Translations under genes and position numbers: made by a program
Notes under the pieces: generated by a model
Told to the model about the DNA's origin: nothing
The model's database searches: none
What the model saw: the letters and a program-made list of their open reading frames with translations, nothing else
Assembly (NCBI GenBank): GCA_963693305.1
Contig: OY855906.1
Span: 14,932,102 to 14,996,101, forward strand
From: Meandrina meandrites
Taxonomy: Eukaryota > Cnidaria > Anthozoa > Scleractinia > Meandrinidae
Direction of reading: 5' to 3'
DNA length: 64,000 nt
In this document: one piece after another, positions 1-10,928 of the stretch
How positions within the stretch are numbered: the first letter of the stretch is position 1
Layout of the letters: every line of letters begins with the position of its first letter

Positions 1-1053
1 CAAACACGCTAGCACAATGGGCAGGTACAATATGGCCTAATGTCCATACAGTAGGATTAACAGAGGAATGCATAAACAGTACATTAAGATTGAAATACTC
101 ACAACAAGCAACAGAAAGCTGACTAATCTGGTCTAAGGTTATGTCAAACCTGTTAAAGAGGGAAACACAGTCCCTCAGCCTCACACCTAAGTAAGCTAAA
201 ATAAGAACAGTTTGATGTTCTTTCCTGGAATCACTTTCATTACTTAACCACTTGATTAATCTCATAAAGTTATGGCAAAAACAGCGAGAATCTTTGCCTG
301 TAAATCTATAATGCAAATCAGATCCAGACGCTTGTGTTTCATTGAACCACTGTTTGGTCTTGTTTGCAAGGCGACTGGTCTTTACTTCTGTTTGCAAAGC
401 TGTAATTACTCGTGCAAAAGGGCTATCAGTTGGCACCTCTGAGAACTTTTTACAATCAGCTGGCAGCTTAGATTTTTTTATGGCTTCTGTTAAGACTGCT
501 TTAAAAAAGTACTGCCAAGCGTTATTTTTAAGATGGAGAGGTTCCACATGAGCTTTATCAATGTAAGAACCTAAGAGAGGCACAAATTCCTGTCTACTTT
601 TTTGCTTGGCAATGAAATCAGTAACTTTAGATCTCTTTGCTTTCTCAGAAATTTTTTCTAGTGCTACTCTTTTCTTAAATGCTTCGACCTTGTTAACAAC
701 ATTTATTCTCTGAGGGTAATTCCATGGCTTCCACTTGTTTGAACTTTGAGTTCCAAATGTACCCTTTACATCCCTACAATCAGCTACAGAAACATTTGCA
801 AAAGGTGAGAAATACTTTGCGCTGATGGTTAATTCACCTGCCAACATGGCAAGCATTTTCATGTCGTTTGGCAATTCCTCCAGCCTAAATCTATATTTGA
901 AACCTTCAAATTCATATTCTGTTCTTTCTAACTCTGCGATTTGAGGTAATAATGACCTAACAAATTTCTTTGTAACAGGAGAACTTTCATCACAGTTGGC
1001 ACCAAAAATTAGAAAATTATCATAACTTGATGCCACCCTTCTTCCAACATTAA

Positions 1054-1436
1054 AGGGGCACTGTCACGGATATTTTTTGGCTTTTTCAGTAAAACGGCAC
1101 CAAAATTACGACTAAGTAGTTTCAACCATGCAGGAAATGCTCCTAGAACATAAAGGGAAGGATATCTAGTAAATTGTTTAAAGAAGAGGGTGACCGTAAA
1201 TAGTTTTCATCAATTTTTCCAAACCACAAGGACAGAACTTGAAAAAGTCAGGCTGACTTTTTCAAGTTGAGATCTAAAGCTCCTGATGGTGTCCCAATGA
1301 TATCACTCTATATCTAGCTTCAGTACACTGGTATAGTAATTTTAAGAAAAGCTGACCACTGTTAATAGGTTTCCAATGGTGTAAACATGTTTTTGGGCTG
1401 TTGAATTTTTGAAGGTATGCTCGTGACAGTGCCCCT
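1054..1436. mobile_element. piggyBac-type MITE (TTAA target), in exon of the broken gene
   Basis: 383 bp bounded by perfect inverted repeats AGGGGCACTGTCACG and flanked by TTAA at 1050-1053 and 1437-1440. Excision leaving one TTAA joins VSFL to NVGRR in frame, showing that it landed in coding DNA. No ORF of its own. Confidence 0.85.
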
Positions 1437-3017
1437 TTAAGGAAACTGACTAAGAAAGAACATGCACTCTCATTTTTTCCAAATGGGCATCCATCACCGC
1501 CAAGAGCAATTTGAAAAGTGCCTGTTGATTCTGTGAAGCCTTTCAAGCTTTCTTTTCTATTCTTAGAAAGATAAAATTTAGCAAGCATTGGAAGGTATTG
1601 TCTCAAGTCTCTATATGCACCATTCACAGGGTTTTCAGTTTCTAAGCCCTCTAGATAGTCTGGGTCAATTTCATACAGTCCCAATATCAATCTTTTTCAA
1701 CTCCTCTACAAGGTTACTATAAGTAAGAAGCTTTGGAACCTTACAGCCTTTACAAATTGAAATGCTTGTTTTTTTCCCTGGTTTACTTTCATTTGATTTC
1801 ATTGAAAGTGCCAGTCTAACACTTTTGTACTTCCGTTTGCCCATCACACCACTTGCATAAAATGCTGCAATACTTCGTTTACTGTTGTCATCTGACTTTT
1901 CAAATTCTAATACACTCTTCTTATACTCTTTAGAAACTACCCTATTAGTCAATTGCTTGTTCCCTGTCACATATGTTGTTAAAGTTTCTAATTTGCATCT
2001 TTTTTGCAAAGTGTCAAACAATCCCTCGTAAGAGGCTGAAGAATGTTCATTTGTGGTTCCATGAATTTTGGCAGCAGCTTCAATGGTCTCATGCCTTCTT
2101 TTCCTTGCAGTTCTTGGTTCCAGTGTTGATTCTCCATCAACAAGTGCAGTAGGTCTTCTTGTCCGTGCCTGAGATACTTCTATCTGTGACTAAAAATTTC
2201 ACTATCTTCATATCTAATCTGGCTAGAATAGCTACACTATATACACTAAAGCTAGAGGCTGCAACACTGGGTACTTAACACATTCATTAAAATTAAATAT
2301 GGTTGGATGATGGCAAATTTGTGAACAAAACAGAACTGGACACAACAATTATTGTATTTAGCCACATCTTGCATTTGATATTTTGATGTTTATAGTTTAG
2401 AGACACTGTCATTTATGACAGTCTTTACTGACCAAATGAACACAGGCACACACTCAGGTTTCTTGCCCAGGTACCGGCATACAAGCCTGACTTCTGGCTG
2501 TCATTCTGGCACTGGCTCTGTGTTAAGTGGCCAGTCCACCGAAATTAAAATTGCAAAAATATTCCTTCTTTTTTTTAGACAGAAATTAAGCCGAAATTAA
2601 ACTTGCAAAAATATCTTTTCTTTTTTTAAGAAAATGATTTTTTTTCTGTTAATGATATAATTTGTTATCAAATATTGGTGTGCAATTTAACATCATCCAA
2701 ACACTTATTAATGCAAACCTACAGACTCAATCAGAAGTTGTGCCCAGCAGTATTTTTTGCTGCACATGTGCACATACTGGTAAAACAACCACAGTAAAGA
2801 ATCCAGAGTATACTCACAGGAATATCTTCTAATTCATGGGTTATCTCCTTGTACCGACTGTGGCCAACTGAAAGCATTAATTACACAACTAGTGATTGGT
2901 TAATTGTTACTGTCATTTAGAGTCAGACACATAAAAAAGCTGGGGGGGTGGGGTAGGAGGGCATTAACCCATGTTTGTGTAGGGAGGTACAGCAGGGACA
3001 CACAAACCATTACCCTG

Positions 3018-3018
<1 letters not shown>

Positions 3019-3068
<50 letters not shown>

Positions 3069-3069
3069 T
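3019..3069. repeat. (ATT)n microsatellite
   Basis: About 17 uninterrupted ATT units in intron 1 of the broken gene. The long Ile, Tyr and Asn ORFs across it are artefacts of the repeat. Confidence 0.95.
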
Positions 3070-3269
3070 TGAATTTCCCACCCTGTCATTATTGAAATAC
3101 AAGCCTCCCTGTACATGCACTCCCACATTAACCTACAATGCTTTCTTACAAAATTCTCTAATATTCGAAACATAAAATTTTCACAAAGCACCAATACTAA
3201 ATAACTTAAAAAGGACAAATTAAATATATCATCTTGCCTTTTCCTGGGCTCGTTGGACTTTTTTGTACT

Positions 3270-3493
3270 GAGGGTCTCCCAGGGGTTTTGGGGAACAAGG
3301 GAACATTGGCAAAATATCGAAGGGAACGAAGGAACATTAGCCCATTTTTGGGAACAAGGGAACAAAATTCGAAAAATTACAGTACGAAAAAATTCTGATA
3401 GATGATATAAAATGCGTGGGAACATGGGAACATAGGGCAATATTGGAAGGGAACAAGGGAACAAGGACCCCCCCCCCCCCCTGGGAGACCCTC
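3270..3493. mobile_element. MITE with TGTACT duplication, in exon 1 of the broken gene
   Basis: 224 bp with inverted ends GAGGGTCTCCCAGGGG. Flanked by direct TGTACT at 3264-3269 and 3494-3499. Interior repeats GGGAACAAGGGAACA-like units. Removing the element plus one TGTACT restores AEYKKVQRAQEKA. Confidence 0.82.
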
Positions 3494-3602
3494 TGTACTC
3501 GGCCAATAGCTTGCGATTTTCACTAACAGCTTTCTCTCTTGCAACCTTCCGGTCTTTCATGAACTGAGCCAAGTTAAAGCGCGTGTTCTTGTTGTGCGGC
3601 AT

Positions 3603-5336
3603 CCTAGAAATTAGCTCATAAAAAACTAAGAAACGAATGCAAAGTCAGGAAAACAAAAATCATAGAATTTTTGTCAAGGCTTTGAAGTCTATGTTCGTAG
3701 CAAAATTTCTCGGATAAGTAGAAATATTTAAAAAACTATCCTAGCCAAAAATACGATACGAACGACAAATAAACCTTACCTTTCCTTTTCCTATGTCCTC
3801 TGCTTTACCTCTTTGAGCGAACATCGTGAAAACTGTGGCATATTTGGTATCAAAATGGCGGTAAAAATGTGTGCTTTCAGAAAATTTGAGTCTTGGCGCC
3901 ATCGGACTAACCCCAGGGCCGCTCGGAGGCATTTATCGACAGGCTCTCAACTCAGTTCCAGTCTTCTCTAAAAATACACGGTCACAGTCGCCATATTTGT
4001 AGACACCGATTGTTCCGCTTCATAGCGCGCGCCAGCCCGGCGTGTATTGGACACCTTGTTATTGGACACTTAAGCCACGCGCGCTCCAATTTGGTAAAAA
4101 ATAGGGCGTGCTAAGAACCAATCAGATTCGAGAATTTTGTTATAGTTGTGATTAAAAGCTTTATAAAATTTGAACATTTGTTATTTCGTTTGCCAAAAAT
4201 CAGAAAAATCGGTTGAGTTTTCTTACATGCCCAAAACTCGATTTAGAAAAGAGCACCTTTGTTCCCAATAAAACATGAGCCGCGGGCCACCGTTAGGTCG
4301 TCCGGGAGAAGTAAATTTTTCTGGGCAAGTAACTTGTTATGCTCACTTGCCCCGACGGGCAGTGTAACGGCCTGTATCACCCACTAATGTAATACTAACC
4401 ACTAATGTAATATTTATCGTCCACTAATGTAATAATAACCAAAAATGTAACAAAAAAGCTAACCACTAATTTTTTATAACTTTTAAACCTTTAACATAAG
4501 AAAAATCTTAACCACTAATGTAATTGTAATTGCGTTCGACTATAGGAGAACGCATCCTAATCTTGTGGTGACCTGTGGTCCCGTGGTTGTCCTGTGAACG
4601 CGCAAGCGAAAGTTGTTCTATGTCGGTATGTATGTCGGTATGTATGTCGGTATGTCGGTATGTCTCATGCGAGAAGACATTAGAAGGCAATTAATTGCGT
4701 TACATCAACGTCAACAATGACATCAGCCGCAAAGACAGCGCGCGCAAAAAGAATTCTATTAAGCGGATAACGATAGGCTGTAAACAATTCTTGAGCTCAA
4801 CGGTAGCAATACGCATCCTAATCTTGTGGTGGCGTGTTCTTCAATGGCAAGCATGGCGAACGCACTGCATAATCTATGATTACTCCTAGTTACATCCTCG
4901 GAGACCCAGGGGCAGTTAAGTGGGGCGAGGAAACGTCAAAACTGCGAGAGCAAAATCGGCGAAGAAAAGTAAAGTACGAAAAAAGGAGCCCCTGAGAAAA
5001 GAGTCTTACCAGGCCAGTTTGAAACAGCTTTCCGAATGCTGCCTATTGATTGGACAGAAAAAGTCCTTTGCATTCCCTTCGTCTTATTCTGCCCAATCGG
5101 CGCACAGCTATCTTTAGAGTCACTTTCATGTGTTCATACACGGCGGTTATTGTATCGGCCACACTTTCATTTCATATTGTAATAATATAGTGTCTTGCCA
5201 GAAACGCGACGCACAAGGCCCCAACCTCAAGTTCCGTACAGCAACGAATTAGCTACAGAGGAAGGATAAATTTCACTTGTAGCACTCTAAAGGATAGAAA
5301 CAAAAATAAAACACAAAAATTCGACCATTGTCTTAC
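3603..5336. other. Repeat-rich non-coding, left of gene A exon 2
   Basis: No exon seen. Contains scattered CCACTAATGTAAT units (about 4380-4520), a GGTATGTATGTC short tandem repeat (4625-4660), a repeat at 4296-4370 also found at 36370-36440, and at 4887 one end of the foldback family seen intact at 24368. GC-rich sequence at 3950-4080 may be the promoter region of the broken gene, but no specific signal is visible. Confidence 0.6.
4887..5010. mobile_element. Partial copy of the foldback (Mutator-like) family
   Basis: ATCCTCGGAGACCCAGGGGC followed by GGCGAAGAAAAGTAAAGTAC matches the arm of the perfect palindrome at 24368-24542. No matching opposite end is found nearby, so this is a truncated or larger relative. 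Confidence 0.55.
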
Positions 5337-5527
5337 CGATGAATAGTTTTTCTCGGCGTTCGCCAATGCCTTCTTCAATACATTGTAGCTCTTCTCTTTG
5401 ACCAGCGAGAACCCAGTGACCGAAGTCTCCCCAGGTTCCAAAGCATTCTCATCTTCCCAGCCGCCACACGCATACTCGTAAAAATCATCGCAAGGATCGG
5501 CACTCTGGTTAAATTGCTTTAAAGCGT
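5337..5527 (-). CDS. Gene A exon 2: start of M13 domain
   Basis: 191 nt. [16 protein letters not shown] and NYSS; the frame joins exon 1 through a split Asp codon. GTAAGA donor at 5336-5331. Confidence 0.92.
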
Positions 5528-6695
5528 CTGAAAATAAGGAAAGACTTATGAATGAACAATGTAAACAGAGTTTTCGTCGAGTCCGTGATTGCAAGGAAAG
5601 GGAGGCTCGTTAATTACATTTCATTTTGCCCAAATTCGATTCGCCCGTTTATTATAATTTTCCACCGTTTTGGCAAAATCTGCCAACCTGAACTATGTTA
5701 CTAGTAAATACATCCCTTTTTTGGCCAAGAGCCCACGACGTGATCTGCAAATAACTGGTTTCTAAGAAATTGACAACCACTTTCCAAGTTGGACACAAGA
5801 CATGTTTCGATCGTTCAACGATCATCAACAGTTTTGAGTTCGTTTATTAAAAATGACCCTGCAAAAGTTCTTCTGATGATAAAATATATGACAATGAAAA
5901 AGAAATGCACTAAAAACAATATCAATCTATTTTTTTTTTCTTGCTAAAGCGAACTCGAGCACAGCTACAAATTAAATCACGTTTGAGTTCACGATGACCC
6001 TTCCCTCCCCTCCCCAATTCGTCTCCGCATTGTTGTGGAGTTCCTAGAAAATCGATTTTTCTAAGAAAGATTGAAGCAGCAAAAATCAACGGCATGAAGA
6101 TGACAGCAATTTGGAAATAAAACTCGTTTGAATACGGCTATATTCGAGTCAACTTTCTTGTTAAGTTGCAGTCTTTATCACAACTAGGGACTTAGTACTT
6201 CTCTTTTATTTTTATGAGGTCTTAAGAAATTACCGGCCGCTTAGCTCGCACGTCACGCTACGACTGTTTTTTAATACCGGTGGAAACAAATTCGGCATTT
6301 TTTTTTCATTTTAGCCGACCGATTCAGTTGACCATTTAATCCAGTAATTCGAAAGCCGCAACATATGAAGCACTGTCTTATAATATCATGGATTAACAAA
6401 CAACTTAAGTCTTGTTTAACTTTGTCACCAAAGAAACGGGAAAAGTTGAAATCTTACCTAACGAAGCATGAAGACATCTCTTGGTTCCACAGTAAGTTTG
6501 AACTTGTGGCTTTTCCGGCTTGCTCGCTGTTTCGTGATCTTTGGATTTCTCGACGGCATATAATATTATGAATATAATTGACAGCACTATGAAAATTGTG
6601 GAAACTATAAGTAAAATCTTAAACTTTGTGAAGTGTCTTAATTTGAACTTGATTCCGTCATGGCCTTCATCGTTCTCTTCGCTCAACTTTTGCAT
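5337..6695 (-). CDS. M13 family zinc endopeptidase, gene A, partial (exons 1-2)
   Basis: Third member of the tandem array. Exon 1 is 6695-6458 and exon 2 is 5527-5337. They encode the cytosolic N-terminus, signal anchor and start of the M13 N-terminal domain, and match gene B exons 1-2 closely; a 12-nt in-frame difference shortens the KPEKP stretch. The start is the ATG at 6695-6693, the same Met as gene B. Exon 2 ends in phase 0 at a GTAAGA donor. No exon 3 is recognisable in the 5.3 kb to its left, which is full of repeats and another broken gene. Either intron 2 extends past the left edge or gene A is truncated. Confidence 0.85.
5528..6457. other. Gene A intron 1
   Basis: Unremarkable except for a Penelope-type hammerhead-like motif on the minus strand at 5799-5831 (see findings). 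Parts are collinear with gene B intron 1. Confidence 0.7.
5799..5831 (-). ncRNA. Hammerhead-ribozyme-like motif (Penelope type), degenerate
   Basis: Reads TTGATGA, a stem GATC...GATC, then GAAACATGTC on the minus strand. This follows the order core box, stem II, GAAA, short stem III, GTC of hammerheads in Penelope-like elements. The first core base (C to T) departs from the consensus, so activity is doubtful. Confidence 0.35.
6458..6695 (-). CDS. Gene A exon 1: cytosolic tail and signal anchor
   Basis: 79 codons plus one base. [25 protein letters not shown], then an Ile/Val/Leu membrane segment and YCGTKRC. GTAAGA donor. Confidence 0.9.
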
Positions 6696-8022
6696 TTCGC
6701 CGCTTCCAGAAGTTCATATAAGCTCAGCCAACACGGAAATTGCACTAAAACTGATCCACAGAACTTGAAAACGAAATTTAGTTGAACGGCGAGGAATAGA
6801 CGCGAGAAATAGAAAGGTAAAATCAGCAGGAAGCTGTAGCAGGAGTGTGAATAATCACAGCCGCCGTATGCTGCTGTGCAGTCAGGTCGCGGGGGAGTAT
6901 GCATAATTTATTCAAAGCTTATGCACGAAGGGCAAGAACGACTGACATCGACAAGTTTACGAGATATTAATGGGCTCTGAAAAATAGATATTCAATTCCT
7001 GTTTCTGTTGTGTCTAAAAGAAAGAAGAATGAAAATAAATCTTTTTTGCTGAGTTAGAGATTTGCACTTTTTCCTTTTAATAGCAAGATAACAAAAGTTA
7101 AATTATAAATAATTTCGAATAACAGTAAAATGCATTCAAATTAAATTAATTGTTCTTTTCTGATCTTGACATTAAAGTATGGAATGTAATTACCATAACT
7201 ACCATAATTACATCTCTCCCTCGGCACTCGTGTTTTAGTCGGGACACCTTCGGAAATCTCTTTATGGACTCTTCCGAAGATTTTGTGTCCAAGAGTTCAG
7301 CGCAGATATAATACTTCGTGCGGAGAGGCACCCGCGGAGAGGCAGACGCGGAGGTGTTTTGCCGAGGTTCAGACTTCGAATAAAAAAGTTAGAGTCTTAG
7401 GAAATGCTTTCCAATTTCTATCAGGAGATATCTTTCTTCGAGGGGCATAACCAAATATGATACGCTTCTAGCTAAAAGAGCTACGTGAATTACTTCAAGT
7501 GTTCTCACCCCTTGAGTCCTAACTAAACCAACAGTAAAGACAAGTATTTTAATAAACATACATTTGTAAATAAAGTTTATGCTTCAGCGTTCCCTTGCAG
7601 CGAGTTTGGATCAAGCTATTTAACTGCGAACACTGTTGATATCTGATAAATTTGCAAGTAATTTGAAATTACAAAACGTTCAACTAACCCTAAATTTGAT
7701 ACCTTGAACTGTTGAAACTACATTATTCCATTTTCGTATTTTTCGAACGGTGCACAGCTTTAAAAGCATTGTCATACATCGTAATCTTTCAAAAAAACCA
7801 AATTATTCGACAAAGACAAATCGCCCGAGGTGTTCTGCGATCGAGTGATCAAACCATAGGCAGCTAATTAACTGGGTGCCAAAGTTTCTGAAAAAAATTG
7901 TACCAGCAAACGTTATTTATAGTGACCATGCACTTAGGTTCGATATAGCTAGTTTACAGGCATGCCACTGAAAAAGAGGAAACGAATATTATAAATGAGC
8001 ATAAAAAGTCTGCATACGAGTC

Positions 8023-8283
8023 TAGTGGCCCATCAGACCGGAGCTTATCCCCCTCTCCGTAGCATGAAGCGACTAGGAGTATTTCTACTCCCCCCTGGAT
8101 GGGATGCTAGTCCATCGCAGGGTTACCCCCAGCAGTAAATTCGCCGGTACCTATTTATACACCTGGGTGGAGAGAGGCACTATGAGAGTAAAGTGTCTTT
8201 CCCAAGAACACAACGCAGTGCCCTGGCCAGGGCTCGAACCCGGACCGCCCGATCCAGAGTCCAGCGCACTAACCATAAGGCCA
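8023..8283 (-). mobile_element. tRNA-derived SINE
   Basis: The minus strand starts with a tRNA-like head: TGGTTAGTGCGCTGG resembles box A and GGGTTCGAGCCCTGG matches box B. A body follows with GTTGTGTTCTTGGGAAAGAC, a sequence common to many related copies. Shared with 52004-52258, so it inserted before the duplication. Confidence 0.7.
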
Positions 8284-9078
8284 AATGAACATAATTATAA
8301 GATGGCTAAAAATGCCAACTGCTAGGAGGCAGACCAGTTGGCTATATACAAAGGGTGACAGAGAATTTGAGCTTTGATGTTATCTCGAACGACTAGTGAA
8401 CCTTTTCACCTTTCATTGACTATCAGTTTCCGACAAATGAATAGGATGCAATTATTTTCCGTTTATTCAGCTAAGTGTTCGTTGCGGGGACTAGTTTTCT
8501 TACATATGTTAAATTTATTCCGTTAGTCCTAAAGGGCGATTTAACATCCGACTTCCTCGCATGCGACAAGCTCACGACAGGCCTACGACACGACTTAGGA
8601 CCATTTACACGAGCGCGCGTCTGTTGTAAGGATGTGGTAGGTTGATTTACACGATGCGATGCTTGTGAAAGTCATGACGTATGCGTGTCGCATGCGATAA
8701 TCGTAAGCAAAATCGTACCGTTTAACTCGCCCCATAGGGTGGCGGCGCAATATCCCATCAAAGGCGCGACAGGCTACCTATTCATTAAATTTTTGAGAGA
8801 CTCTTTTAATTAACAAGCTATAAAAATTTCTTTGTTGCCTGTTTGGGTTTCAATGTCCCTAACTGAGGTTGAATCACGCGACTCAACGGGAGTCTTCAGT
8901 AAGCGCATATTTGATAGCTAGCAGCCGTGATCAGTTAATTTGAAATTGCAAAGTTACTTTTCGCTTGAAACGAACCCAAAATTTGCTATTACGTCTTTTC
9001 TATGGCACGTTCAGTCACAGAGGGTATTAATCGTTTTCAAGTGACGTCATTAAAATTCCAAATTCAAAACTATAGAGA

Positions 9079-9243
9079 TTTTTCACTCACATGACCAGCG
9101 GCCATATTGGTTTGCTAAAACAAAGGACGATTTTTGCATAAAAATAGAGTTTAATTCCCGGAGGAATGGCTTGGTACACCAATATGGCCGCCTTTTCTTT
9201 GTTTTGGAACACCAATATGGCTGCCGTGACGTCATATGAAAGA
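9079..9243. repeat. Imperfect inverted repeat with CCAATATGGC arms
   Basis: Arms around 9079-9127 and 9196-9243 share GCCATATTGGTxxxxxAAAACAAAG in opposite orientation, with a CRE-like TGACGTCA in the right arm. A copy is present at about 53085-53230. Probably a small MITE. Confidence 0.45.
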
Positions 9244-9956
9244 ACAAGTTTATATTACCAAAGCTGCTCTTTTGGTATATTCTAGACATCAGTGTCACTA
9301 ATTGCTGGGGAAGTGCTTGTGCTAGAATAGTGCTTTGTTTTGGAATTTGAGAGAGCCTAAAACAACGTGATCTGAAATATTACAGAGACCACCATTTCCG
9401 CACTTGGAAATGCTTTTCAGATATGCTAATAAGTTAAAAGTGATAACTAAAGCATTCCTTAGTGCAACGGATGACTTTGGTAGAAAAATTTTTCCTTCTT
9501 CTCGCAAACCGATTGGTATACCAAACTGGAACACCAATATGGCTCCGTAACTTCCCGAATTTTGTTTTCTCAATAACTTGGCTGCAATGAACACTGCCAC
9601 GTTAAGATTTGGGGAATATATTCCTTTTCACCTACTCCACAATCCCTGAGTTTGTTGATGTTTTTGATGCAAGTAAAACGACCTTGTTATCTTCAGGGTG
9701 ACAACGCTTTATAGCCAGCTAATCTCGGATTTTACTATTTGACACCTCTGAGTTTTCAGAAATGCCATTTCCAACATTCGAATGTTGTCACGTTCATGCG
9801 ACACTTACTTACAAATTTTTACTGGGCTGTCATTGATAAATGCGCAGCTTTAAATCATGTCGCTGTCACTAAAAGTGTTTATTGCGTCGCATTCGCATTT
9901 CAGCAGTAATAATGTCGCTTGTCGATGTTTAGATATTCCTGTGTCACCAAGATTCA

Positions 9957-10928
9957 GTGACAACAACACTGGGCAATATCTTTCTTTGGATCGTAAAAAT
10001 TATGTCAAATTCCTTGGTGTTCTCATTGATAGCAACTTAAAATGGAGCCATCACATTAGTTATGTTGCCCTTAAGATAAGTAGAATTGTTGGGATTATAG
10101 CAAGACTGAGACACTTCGTCCCTACACAGACACTACTAATGATCTATCGTTCCTTGATCTTACCTTACCTAACCTATGGGATATGTGTATGGGGTCACGC
10201 TTCCAAATTTCTTCTGAACAAGCTTCTAATCCTCCAAAAACGAGTTCTTCGTCTCATATATTTTACCCCTAAAAATGAGCATGCCATTCCACTTTTTATC
10301 AAATCAACTATTCTACCTGTAACTATGATTTATTTTGAAACCATTGCTAACCTTATGCACGACATATCTCATGGGTCTGCACCATCACCTCTTCGAGCAC
10401 TTTTCTTAAAATCAAACGAAGTCCACCGATACAATACAAGATCTGCAGCTAAAGGTAACTTCTTTCAAAAAGACGCTAAGCTGGAAATTCAAAAGCGTTT
10501 CGTTTCGGAACTTTAGTATGGAATAATATTGCACCGGCATTACGAGACAAACCTAAGACAGTTTACCGAAAAACAATTCGTGACTTAATGTTCAATTTGC
10601 TTTCAGCTGAGGATGACTATGTTGAAATCAATAAAATCGTTGACTTTCTAAAATCTTTAGCTTAATCTAACTCATTGTTATTGTTATTTATTGCTATGTT
10701 ATTCCTTGTTATCTTTCTTATTACTATTCCTTCCTTTAATGTAGATTAGGTTTTAACTTTCTGTAAATTTATTTATTTATCTATTTATTTATTTATTTAT
10801 TTTTCTTCTTCATTTTCTTCTTCACCTCCCGCCTCGAATAGCTTGGCTAATTGCGGGAGATGAAAATATTGTAAATAATATTATTAAGTAAATAAAGTTT
10901 TGTTGTTGTTGTTGTTGTTGTTGTTGTT
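9957..10928 (+). mobile_element. 5'-truncated CR1-like LINE fragment
   Basis: Encodes the end of a non-LTR reverse transcriptase: FLGVLIDSNLKWSHHIS, LPYLTYGICVWG, LQKRVLRLIYF. A frameshift near 10495 separates the end (VWNNIAPALRDKP ... FLKSLA stop near 10664). The 3' end is AATAAAG then (TTG)n. The paralogous site near 53898 is empty, fixing both borders. There is no clear target duplication, as is usual for CR1. The apparent Met at 9857 lies in flanking DNA. Confidence 0.85.

Larger units (their letters stand above)
1..3602 (-). pseudogene. Broken three-exon gene of unknown function, probable mobile-element protein
   Basis: I do not recognise the family. Exon 1 starts at ATG 3602 (MPHNKNTRFNLAQFMKDRK), exon 2 is 2867-2818 (GHSRYKEITHELEDIP), exon 3 runs from 2189 off the left edge. 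Exon 3 encodes a long product with the motifs KVPKLLTYSNLVEELKKIDI, ALGGDGCPFGKN, FLIFGANCDES, KPWNYP, VEPLHLKNNAW and NPTVWTLGHIVPAH. The spaced acidic motifs could belong to an RNase H-like transposase, but this is a guess. It is dead: a frameshift near 1680, a MITE at 1054-1436 inside exon 3, and another at 3270-3493 inside exon 1. Removing each MITE with one target copy restores the frame. Exon 1 appears to end at AAG|GCAAGA, a possible GC-AG donor. It sits where gene A intron 2 would be. Confidence 0.65.
6696..9956. other. Gene A upstream / A-B intergenic, duplicated at 50.7-53.9 kb
   Basis: Presumed promoter and 5' leader of gene A, followed by non-coding DNA. By eye, 6960-8400 is nearly identical to 50940-52380, more so than exon 1 itself. 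Holds a SINE (8023-8283) and a palindromic repeat (9079-9243). No unambiguous TATA box seen. Confidence 0.8.

Noticed and set aside
2904..3602. Long ORFs of Ile, Tyr or Asn runs
   Set aside because: They are translations of the (ATT)n microsatellite; only the first 37 or so codons from 3602 look like protein.
9857..9956. N-terminus of the RT-containing ORF starting at 9857
   Set aside because: This part is flanking DNA, present without the LINE at about 53.8 kb; the ORF is a chance fusion.
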